Assembly (NCBI RefSeq): GCF_003943815.1
Contig: NZ_RJNA01000003.1
Span: 68,444-132,443, forward strand
From: Streptococcus cristatus
GTDB taxonomy: Bacteria; Bacillota; Bacilli; Lactobacillales; Streptococcaceae
Direction of reading: 5' to 3'
Length of the DNA: 64,000 nucleotides
In this document: one piece after another, positions 57,078-64,000 of the stretch
Layout: every line of letters starts with the position of its first letter
How positions within the stretch are numbered: the stretch's first letter is position 1
Position numbers and translations under genes: made by a program
The notes under the pieces: model-generated
What the model was told of the DNA's origin: nothing
What the model saw: only the letters and a program-made list of their open reading frames with translations
Databases searched by the model: none

Positions 57078-59774
57078 TTGTCAAAAGAACAAAAGCGCCA
57101 AGCTTTTTATACGCAAAGTCCTGAGGAAGTTTTGCAAGCAATGGAAGCTTCCGAACAAGGGTTGACCAGCAGCCAAGCCCAGCAACGTTTGGCGGACTAC
57201 GGTCGCAATGAATTGGAAGAAGGAGAGAAAAAGACTCTCTTGATGAAATTCATTGAGCAGTTCAAGGACTTGATGATTATCATCTTGTTGGTAGCGGCTA
57301 TCTTGTCTGTTGTGACGTCAGGTGGAGAGGATATTGCGGATGCTGTTATTATCCTAGCCGTTGTCATCATCAATGCTATCTTTGGTGTTTATCAAGAAGG
57401 CAAAGCTGAAGAAGCCATTGCGGCTCTCAAATCTATGTCCAGCCCAGCTGCGCGTGTCCTGCGTGATGGCCATGTCACAGAAGTAGATTCTAAGGACTTG
57501 GTACCTGGTGATATCGTTCGACTGGAAGCCGGTGACGTTGTCCCAGCAGATATGCGACTGTTGGAAGCTAATTCCCTGAAAATCGAAGAAGCCGCTCTGA
57601 CAGGTGAGTCTGTGCCAGTTGAGAAAGATTTGACTGTTGCAGTAGCTGCTGATGCTGGTATCGGCGACCGGGTCAATATGGCCTTCCAAAACTCCAATGT
57701 CACTTACGGTCGAGGAGTAGGGGTTGTTGTCAATACTGGGATGTACACTGAAGTCGGCCATATCGCAGGCATGTTGCAAGATGCAGATGAAACTGACACA
57801 CCGCTCAAGCAAAACCTCAATAACTTATCTAAGGTTCTAACCTACGCAATCTTGGTGATTGCTGCGGTGACCTTTGTAGTCGGTGTTTTCATTCAAGGGA
57901 AAGATCCGCTTGGTGAGCTGATGACTTCAGTTGCTCTTGCGGTTGCGGCGATTCCAGAAGGTCTGCCAGCTATCGTTACTATCGTGCTGGCTTTGGGAAC
58001 ACAGGTTCTGGCCAAGCGTAATTCGATTGTCCGTAAATTGCCAGCAGTAGAAACACTTGGTTCAACTGAAATTATCGCTTCAGATAAGACCGGTACTCTG
58101 ACCATGAATAAGATGACGGTCGAAAAAGTCTTTTACGACGGAGTCTTGAATGAAGCTGGCCAAGATATTGAACTTGGACTGGAGCTGCCGCTCTTGCGTT
58201 CGGTTGTCTTAGCCAACGATACCAAGATTGACCAAGAAGGCAAGTTAATTGGTGACCCAACGGAAACAGCCTTTATCCAGTATGCCTTGGACAAGGGCTA
58301 TGATGTTAAAGGATTTTTAGAGAAATATCCTCGTGTAGCTGAGCTGCCATTTGACTCAGATCGTAAGCTCATGTCTACCGTTCACCCATTGCCAGACGGG
58401 AAGTTCCTAGTGGCAGTTAAGGGAGCTCCTGACCAACTCTTGAAACGTTGTGTTTCCCGTGACAAGGCTGGAGATATTGCAGCGATTGATGATGCTACAT
58501 CACAGCTAATCAAGTCTAATAACTTTGAAATGGCTCACCAAGCCTTGCGTGTTCTTGCGGGTGCTTATAAGATTATTGATGCAGTTCCGACTGACTTGAC
58601 CTCTGAAAATCTAGAAAATGATTTAATCTTTACTGGTTTAATCGGTATGATTGACCCAGAACGTGCCGAAGCAACAGAAGCGGTTCGCGTAGCTAAGGAA
58701 GCTGGTATCCGTCCGATTATGATTACCGGTGATCATCAAGACACAGCAGAAGCCATTGCTAAGCGCCTAGGAATCATTGAGGCAGGAGATACGGAAGACC
58801 ATGTTCTGACAGGTGCTGAGCTCAACGAACTTTCTGATGCGGAATTCGAAAAGGTTGTTGGTCAATACTCTGTCTATGCCCGGGTTTCTCCTGAGCATAA
58901 GGTTCGTATCGTGAAAGCATGGCAAAACCAAGGTAAGGTCGTTGCCATGACAGGTGACGGTGTTAATGACGCGCCAGCTTTGAAGACAGCTGATATCGGT
59001 ATCGGTATGGGAATTACAGGTACAGAAGTTTCTAAAGGAGCTTCTGACATGATTCTGGCGGATGATAACTTTGCGACAATTATCGTTGCAGTCGAAGAAG
59101 GACGGAAGGTCTTCTCAAACATCCAAAAGACCATTCAATACCTTCTTTCTGCTAATACAGCTGAAGTGCTGACTATTTTCTTGGCAACCCTCTTTGGTTG
59201 GGATGTCTTGCAACCAGTTCATCTGCTTTGGATCAACTTGGTAACGGATACTTTCCCAGCTATTGCTCTGGGAGTTGAGCCTGCTGAGCCAGGTGTCATG
59301 ACTCACAAGCCTCGTGGCCGTAAGTCTAGCTTCTTCTCTGGTGGTGTCATGAGTTCCATCATCTATCAAGGACTGCTGCAAGGTGCTCTAGTGTTGGCAG
59401 TTTATGGCTATGCTATTGCTAATCCTGTACATATTGGTGATGTAAAAGCGATCCATGCGGACGCTCTTACCATGGCTTTTGCGACCCTTGGACTTATTCA
59501 GCTCTTCCATGCTTACAATGTAAAATCTGTTTACCAGTCTATCTTTACAGTTGGTCCATTCAAGTCTAAGACCTTCAACTGGTCTATTCTGGTTTCTTTC
59601 ATCCTCTTGATTTCAACCATTGTGATTGATCCACTTGAAAAGATTTTCCATGTGACCAAGTTAGATTTGACCCAATGGGCTGTTGTCCTGATCGGCAGTT
59701 TCTCTATGATTATCATTGTTGAAATTGTTAAGTTCATCCAACGTAAATTAGGTATGGACAAGAATGCTATTTAA
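57078..59774 (+). CDS. mgtA: P-type cation ATPase, riboswitch-controlled (Mn/Ca export)
   Basis: An 898-residue P2-type ATPase: actuator motif LTGESVPVEK, catalytic DKTGTLT (Asp336), VAIPEGLPAIV in membrane helix 4, PIMITGDHQDTA, MTGDGVNDAPALK, and a six-helix C-terminal domain with VTDTFPAIALG. The TTG at 57078 follows AAGGAGGAG; in-frame codons upstream lie inside the riboswitch terminator. The riboswitch points to manganese export, as I recall for pneumococcal MgtA, although the family also moves calcium. Confidence 0.9.
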   Translation: MSKEQKRQAFYTQSPEEVLQAMEASEQGLTSSQAQQRLADYGRNELEEGEKKTLLMKFIEQFKDLMIIILLVAAILSVVTSGGEDIADAVIILAVVIINAIFGVYQEGKAEEAIAALKSMSSPAARVLRDGHVTEVDSKDLVPGDIVRLEAGDVVPADMRLLEANSLKIEEAALTGESVPVEKDLTVAVAADAGIGDRVNMAFQNSNVTYGRGVGVVVNTGMYTEVGHIAGMLQDADETDTPLKQNLNNLSKVLTYAILVIAAVTFVVGVFIQGKDPLGELMTSVALAVAAIPEGLPAIVTIVLALGTQVLAKRNSIVRKLPAVETLGSTEIIASDKTGTLTMNKMTVEKVFYDGVLNEAGQDIELGLELPLLRSVVLANDTKIDQEGKLIGDPTETAFIQYALDKGYDVKGFLEKYPRVAELPFDSDRKLMSTVHPLPDGKFLVAVKGAPDQLLKRCVSRDKAGDIAAIDDATSQLIKSNNFEMAHQALRVLAGAYKIIDAVPTDLTSENLENDLIFTGLIGMIDPERAEATEAVRVAKEAGIRPIMITGDHQDTAEAIAKRLGIIEAGDTEDHVLTGAELNELSDAEFEKVVGQYSVYARVSPEHKVRIVKAWQNQGKVVAMTGDGVNDAPALKTADIGIGMGITGTEVSKGASDMILADDNFATIIVAVEEGRKVFSNIQKTIQYLLSANTAEVLTIFLATLFGWDVLQPVHLLWINLVTDTFPAIALGVEPAEPGVMTHKPRGRKSSFFSGGVMSSIIYQGLLQGALVLAVYGYAIANPVHIGDVKAIHADALTMAFATLGLIQLFHAYNVKSVYQSIFTVGPFKSKTFNWSILVSFILLISTIVIDPLEKIFHVTKLDLTQWAVVLIGSFSMIIIVEIVKFIQRKLGMDKNAI

Positions 59775-59778
59775 GAGC

Positions 59779-59806
59779 AAAAAGTCATCTTCGGATGGCT
59801 TTTTTG
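59779..59806 (+). terminator. Terminator after mgtA
   Basis: AGTCATC pairs with GATGGCT around a TTCG loop, followed by TTTTT. Confidence 0.85.
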
Positions 59807-59862
59807 CGTACAAGGGGGTATAATCAACTTCAAAGAGTTCAACTCGAAAGGACGGTGAAAGT

Positions 59863-60654
59863 ATGTATCAAAATTTACGAAAGAAGTTGGAAGAAGCTTC
59901 TCCTTTATATTATGAGGAAGAAATCTTATGGTTGCTGGATCATATTGGTCATCCAGAAGCGACAATCCGTGATGAGTTAGTCTTTTCGTCCTTGGCAAGG
60001 GGACTTCAGGCTGATTTGTTTTCAGTTGAACAGTTTCGTTTCTTGGCTCAAGAAGCAGTCAAAAGACAAGAACTTTTTTACGAGAGTGATAAAAATGGTC
60101 AAGCCACCTTAACACGTTCCTTCACGGCTTTGCTTTATGCTAATCTCTTAAACTGTGATGGTAATCCAAACTCTTTGTATTATCAGGCTTTATCAGTGCA
60201 AGAAAGAACCTATTTACTAGATAAGGGGTTAAGCTACTTGTCAGTAGAAAGAGACACAAGAGGATACTCTAGGAAATACGGTTGGGTTCATGCCTTCGCT
60301 CATGGAGCAGACTTATTGACAGAAGTGGCTTGTCATCCGGACTTTCCCTCCAGTAGGATGCCAGAGGTTTTAGAGGTCATTCATCAAGTTTTTAAAAGAG
60401 TTTCAGTCCGTTTCGGAAACGATGAAGATTGGCGCTTAGCCCAGGTGCTCTATCAAGCTGTTTTAAAGGAAAAACTGTTGCAGCATGAATTCAGACTGTG
60501 GCTTCAATCACAGAATTTCCCATTGGAAAGCAACCAAGACTTCATTGCTTTTTCCAATTTTCGTTCCTGTTTATTAGAAGTCTATGTGCAGTTGGACAGC
60601 AAAAAACAGCTCTCAGATGAGCTGAGAGCTGCTATTCAAACATTCCATTACTGA
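59863..60654 (+). CDS. DUF2785 family protein
   Basis: A 263-residue helical protein. The segments YGWVHAFAHGADLLTEV, SRGLQ-like ELVFSSLARGL and ERTYLLDKGLSYLSVERD fit DUF2785, a family of unknown function with a conserved WVHAxAHxADL motif. A TATAAT at 59819-59824 and AAAGG upstream support the start. Its stop overlaps the convergent phosphoesterase gene by seven bases. Confidence 0.75.
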   Translation: MYQNLRKKLEEASPLYYEEEILWLLDHIGHPEATIRDELVFSSLARGLQADLFSVEQFRFLAQEAVKRQELFYESDKNGQATLTRSFTALLYANLLNCDGNPNSLYYQALSVQERTYLLDKGLSYLSVERDTRGYSRKYGWVHAFAHGADLLTEVACHPDFPSSRMPEVLEVIHQVFKRVSVRFGNDEDWRLAQVLYQAVLKEKLLQHEFRLWLQSQNFPLESNQDFIAFSNFRSCLLEVYVQLDSKKQLSDELRAAIQTFHY

Positions 60655-61508
60655 ACTTCAATCACCGTTAAAGCATCTCGCAGTTCATCTGCCAGATGTT
60701 TTTTCTTATAGTCTAGAAATTCGACTAAATCTTTAACAGCATTATAACGCTTGTGCAGGCGGTGCATCTGGGGAATCTGATACTGAGGAAAGTCGTTAAA
60801 AAAGTTCCAAGTCAGTTTCCATTCACGGATGTAGCCTAGAGGACGCATATGGTAGCGGACGCCTTCGATAACACGGCTTTGGTGGCGGTGATGAAGATGG
60901 CCGAAAACGACTTCTTTCACCCTGTATTTGACAAAGAGTCGATGAAAAGCTTGGCTTCCTAGGAAGGTGTTGAAGCGCTGGAAATAGGGATGGTCGTATA
61001 GAAAGTCTTGATGGGGGACAAAATGCAGAGCAACGATAATAGGACCATCTAAAGTTGCCAGCAGTTTTTCTAACTCTTGCAGAGTCTGAGCTGTAATGCT
61101 AGGGTCGTCGAGTTGACGCTCCAATCTGCGGTCAAACCAGAAATTAGTCTTGGTTCTCAGATGTTCTTCCTTGCTTTTTTCTGGAACAAAGCTGTAGTCA
61201 TACCAGCCAGAAAAGCTGACGAGCTTGGTCCGGCAGAACTGCTGGACCTGAAAATCATAGTTTGAAATTTTTTGCTCAGAAAGTCCCAGCATATCGTGAT
61301 TTCCCAGATTAAAAGAAAGGGGAATCTCTTGCTTCAAAGTTTCAAGAAAGGGCAAACTAATCTTGGTCAGATCGTTGGACAAATCTCCAGCAATGTGTAG
61401 GTGGTCAATCCCTTCCTCTTTTAAAAGATGGCGAAGAGTTTGCTGCTCAAAATCTCCAAACTGGTTGGAGTCCAGATGGAGGTCGCTCATAAATCCGATT
61501 CTTGTCAT
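60648..61508 (-). CDS. Metallophosphoesterase
   Basis: A 286-residue calcineurin-like phosphoesterase: MSDLHLDSN (DxH), LHIAGDLSNDL (GDxxD), FNLGNHDMLG (GNHD), VALHFVPHQDF and FGHLHHRHQ (GHxH), all five metal motifs in order. The substrate is unknown. The start has TGCTAGACT ending six bases before the ATG and no Shine-Dalgarno, a weaker case of the leaderless pattern seen elsewhere. Confidence 0.85.
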   Translation of the reverse strand: MTRIGFMSDLHLDSNQFGDFEQQTLRHLLKEEGIDHLHIAGDLSNDLTKISLPFLETLKQEIPLSFNLGNHDMLGLSEQKISNYDFQVQQFCRTKLVSFSGWYDYSFVPEKSKEEHLRTKTNFWFDRRLERQLDDPSITAQTLQELEKLLATLDGPIIVALHFVPHQDFLYDHPYFQRFNTFLGSQAFHRLFVKYRVKEVVFGHLHHRHQSRVIEGVRYHMRPLGYIREWKLTWNFFNDFPQYQIPQMHRLHKRYNAVKDLVEFLDYKKKHLADELRDALTVIEVQ

Positions 61509-61756
61509 GATTTTAGTCTAGCATATTTTGAAAAACTTGAAAATATTTAAGCGTCTTATGGAGGGTATCACTTCTATCTGAATCCCAAATAGATTATTAG
61601 AACCTTGTAATCCGGGATACTTCTTCCAACCCCATGTCATTATATTACTTTTTTAACAATTCCGTAACAAGCTGCTCCCATTCTTGCCTATCTACTAAAA
61701 ATTGTATAAAATGAAGGTGCTTCATTATCCGATTAGGCAAATGTCTGAAAATGTGT

Positions 61757-61762
61757 TATAAT
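61757..61762 (+). promoter_or_regulatory. -10 element upstream of prfB
   Basis: TATAAT preceded by TGT lies 26 bases before the prfB ATG, with AAAAGAGG between. The preceding 250 bases (from 61509) show no gene or clear structure. Confidence 0.6.
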
Positions 61763-61788
61763 AAAACGATATATGAAAAGAGGTATTT

Positions 61789-62884
61789 ATGGACATTTCA
61801 GAAATTCGTCAAAAGATTGACGCAAATCGTGAAAAATTAGCTTCTTTCAGGGGGTCTCTTTGACTTAGAAGGTCTGGAAGAAGAAATTGCCATCTTAGAA
61901 AATAAGATGACAGAACCTGACTTTTGGGATGACAATATTGCAGCCCAGAAGACATCTCAAGAGCTCAATGAACTCAAGCAAACCTATGAGAATTTCCATC
62001 AGATGACCGAGCTTTTTGATGAATCGGAAATCTTGCTTGATTTTCTGGCTGAGGACGACTCGGTTCAGGAAGAGCTGGAAGAAAAGTTGACCGAGCTTGA
62101 GAAAATGATGACCAGCTATGAGATGACTCTCTTGCTGTCAGAGCCTTATGATAATAACAACGCCATTCTTGAAATTCACCCAGGTTCTGGTGGAACAGAG
62201 GCTCAGGATTGGGGCGATATGCTGCTGCGGATGTACACGCGCTTTGGCAATGCCAAGGGCTTCAAAGTAGAAGTCTTGGACTATCAGGCTGGTGATGAGG
62301 CGGGTATTAAGTCAGTGACCCTATCATTTGAAGGGCCGCATGCTTATGGTCTACTCAAGTCAGAAATGGGTGTTCACCGCTTGGTTCGGATTTCGCCATT
62401 TGACTCGGCGAAACGTCGTCATACTTCCTTTACCTCAGTAGAGGTTATGCCAGAATTGGACGATACTATTGAAGTAGAAGTCCGTGATGATGACATTAAG
62501 ATGGACACTTTCCGTTCGGGCGGAGCCGGCGGACAGAACGTCAATAAAGTATCAACTGGTGTGCGATTAACCCATATTCCGACAGGAATTGTCGTCCAGT
62601 CTACCGTTGACCGGACCCAGTATGGCAACCGTGACCGAGCTATGAAAATGCTGCAGGCTAAGCTCTATCAGTTGGAGCAAGAGAAAAAAGCAGCAGAAGT
62701 CGACTCGCTCAAGGGAGATAAAAAAGAAATCTCTTGGGGCAGTCAGATTCGCTCTTACGTTTTTACTCCATACACAATGGTCAAAGACCATCGAACCAGC
62801 TATGAAGTAGCTCAGGTGGATAAGGTCATGGACGGAGATTTAGATGGCTTTATTGATGCCTATTTAAAATGGAGACTCAACTAA
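61789..62884 (+). CDS. prfB: Peptide chain release factor 2 (programmed +1 frameshift)
   Basis: RF2 ends translation at UGA and UAA. The first 24 codons (61789-61860) run to an in-frame TGA at 61861-61863; shifting +1 continues from 61862 to 62884, giving 364 residues in all. The second frame contains the SPF tripeptide ([15 protein letters not shown]) that reads the stop codon and the GGQ motif ([11 protein letters not shown], near residue 247). It is followed 54 bases later by ftsE, as in other streptococci. Confidence 0.97.
61849..61864 (+). promoter_or_regulatory. prfB programmed frameshift site
   Basis: AGGGGG acts as an internal Shine-Dalgarno three bases before CTTTGAC, the classic autoregulatory slip site of RF2: low RF2 slows termination at TGA and favours the +1 shift. 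Confidence 0.97.
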
Positions 62885-62938
62885 AAACAGAGTGAAATCG
62901 CTAGATAAAAACTCTGATGAAAGGAATTGTACTAATTC

Positions 62939-63631
62939 ATGTCAATGATTGAAATGAAAGACGTTGTTAAAAAGTATGACAACGGGACAACTGCTCTACG
63001 TGGTGTATCTATACGTATCGAACCAGGTGAATTTGCCTATATTGTAGGACCATCAGGAGCAGGTAAATCAACCTTTATTCGACTCCTCTATCGTGAAATT
63101 AAAATCGATAAAGGAAACCTTGCTGTAGCAGGTTTTAACTTGGGAAAAATCAAGAAACGGGATATTCCAATGCTACGCCGTAGAGTCGGTGTGGTTTTCC
63201 AAGACTATAAACTACTTCCTAAAAAGACCGTTTATGAGAATATTGCCTATGCTATGGAAGTTATCGGTGAGCATCGTAGAAATATTAAGAAACGCGTCAT
63301 GGAAGTTTTGGATCTGGTTGGCCTTAAGCACAAGGTCCGTTCCTTCCCTAATGAATTATCAGGGGGGGAACAGCAACGGATCGCAATTGCGCGTGCCATT
63401 GTTAACAATCCTCAGGTCTTGATTGCTGACGAGCCGACTGGTAACTTGGACCCAGATAATTCATGGGAAATCATGAATTTGCTGGAGCGCATTAACCTGC
63501 AAGGAACTACAGTCCTGATGGCGACTCACAATAGTCAGATTGTAAATACCCTACGTCACCGCGTCATTGCTATCGAAAATGGTCGTGTGGTGCGTGATGA
63601 GGCGGAAGGAGAATACGGATACGATGATTAG
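62939..63631 (+). CDS. ftsE: Cell-division ATPase FtsE
   Basis: ABC ATPase that with FtsX activates the PcsB hydrolase at the septum. The 230-residue protein has YDNGTTALRGV, Walker A GPSGAGKST, Q-loop VFQDYKLLPKKTVYENI, signature LSGGEQQR and Walker B VLIADEPTGNLDP, and matches streptococcal FtsE throughout. AAAGGA lies 12 bases before the ATG. Its end overlaps ftsX by eight bases. Confidence 0.97.
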   Translation: MSMIEMKDVVKKYDNGTTALRGVSIRIEPGEFAYIVGPSGAGKSTFIRLLYREIKIDKGNLAVAGFNLGKIKKRDIPMLRRRVGVVFQDYKLLPKKTVYENIAYAMEVIGEHRRNIKKRVMEVLDLVGLKHKVRSFPNELSGGEQQRIAIARAIVNNPQVLIADEPTGNLDPDNSWEIMNLLERINLQGTTVLMATHNSQIVNTLRHRVIAIENGRVVRDEAEGEYGYDD

Positions 63632-64000
63632 AAGGTTTTTCCGTCATTTGATTGAATCGCTTAAGAGCCTTAAGCGGAATGGTTGGATGACAGTCGCAGC
63701 TGTGAGTTCAGTTACGATTACTCTCAGTTTAGTTGCTATCTTTGCCTCTGTTATTTTAAATACCGCAAAGCTAGCGTCTGATATTTCAAACAACGTTCGT
63801 ATTGTTGTCTATATGCGTAAAGACATCGCTGACAACAGCAAAACAATCGTTAAAGAAGGTCAGACCGTTAAAAATAATGATTACCATAAGATTTATGACG
63901 CCCTAACTTCGATGGATCATGTCTCAAAGGTTACTTACTCAAGTAAAGAAGAACAGTATGAAAAGCTGACAGAGACAATGGGAAGTGAATGGAAGGTCTT
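63624..64000 (+). CDS. ftsX: Cell-division protein FtsX (partial, runs off the right edge)
   Basis: The first 125 codons of FtsX. Residues 1-20 are cytoplasmic and basic (MIRRFFRHLIESLKSLKRNG), then comes the first membrane helix (VSSVTITLSLVAIFASVI), and the large extracellular loop begins with VRIVVYMRKDIADNSK. No stop is reached by base 64000. It overlaps ftsE and forms its membrane partner. Confidence 0.95.
   Translation, partial: MIRRFFRHLIESLKSLKRNGWMTVAAVSSVTITLSLVAIFASVILNTAKLASDISNNVRIVVYMRKDIADNSKTIVKEGQTVKNNDYHKIYDALTSMDHVSKVTYSSKEEQYEKLTETMGSEWKV

Noticed and set aside
61861-61863. prfB as a pseudogene because of TGA at codon 25
   Set aside because: AGGGGG then CTTTGAC is the standard programmed frameshift of RF2.

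Overview
The window is a low-GC Firmicute chromosome and reads as a Streptococcus of the sanguinis/gordonii (mitis-like) type. The parE..parC-ilvE and prfB-ftsE-ftsX neighbourhoods, ung-mutX-pyrC, a CpsY/MtaR-like regulator next to pyrK-pyrD, a lacT-lacF-lacE-lacG operon, an LPKTG-anchored 5'-nucleotidase and MurM/MurN-like transferases all point that way. The species call is inference from gene content; no search was run.

Region 1 (1-11147) is a type III-A CRISPR-Cas locus in the order cas1-cas2-array-cas6-csm1-csm2-csm3-csm4-csm5-csm6. It is the most interesting part of the window. cas1 carries an in-frame stop. The end of cas2 is supplied by an inserted repeat element. The array has 26 repeats and 25 spacers; the repeats are unusually divergent, but the crRNA 5' handle and the small stem are conserved. 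Both nuclease centres of the effector look naturally inactive: the Cas10/Csm1 HD motif is His-Asn and the Csm3 catalytic Asp33 is Asn. The Csm1 GGDD cyclase motif, the Csm6 CARF and HEPN motifs and Cas6 are intact. The simplest reading is an effector that still makes crRNA and could still signal through cyclic oligoadenylate to Csm6, but cannot cut target RNA or DNA and no longer acquires spacers.

Region 2 (11150-22234) is pyrimidine biosynthesis: a LysR regulator divergent from pyrK-pyrDB, then pyrF-pyrE, each pair behind its own promoter and PyrR-type attenuator. A GT-C-like membrane protein, ung, mutX, pyrC and the surface nucleotidase follow.

Region 3 (22233-35362) holds plsY, parE and parC. 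An accessory block lies between parE and parC: an AT-rich membrane/GNAT fusion, a regular array of 33-nt palindromes in front of a DUF6261-like gene, two GNATs, a Fic protein and an AadE-like nucleotidyltransferase. Then come ilvE, a DUF2969 protein, tRNA-Tyr, tRNA-Gln and rpsA.

Region 4 (35493-48543) holds a membrane-tethered metalloprotease, the antiterminator-controlled lac operon (with a copy of the ~175-bp repeat between lacE and lacG), an ABC-F ATPase, an Rgg regulator next to an MFS gene with a nonsense codon, a thioesterase, a HAD phosphatase and tpiA, which has three DnaA-box-like 9-mers upstream.

Region 5 (48561-64000) is largely envelope and housekeeping: a GH25/CHAP wall hydrolase with five Bsp-type repeats, a four-gene minus-strand operon (HD phosphohydrolase, HAD phosphatase, murM-like, murN-like), a manganese-riboswitch-controlled P-type ATPase, prfB with its programmed frameshift, ftsE and the start of ftsX.

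A window-wide pattern is a TGn extended -10 box placed exactly six bases before an ATG that has no Shine-Dalgarno. It occurs at six genes and suggests leaderless transcripts.
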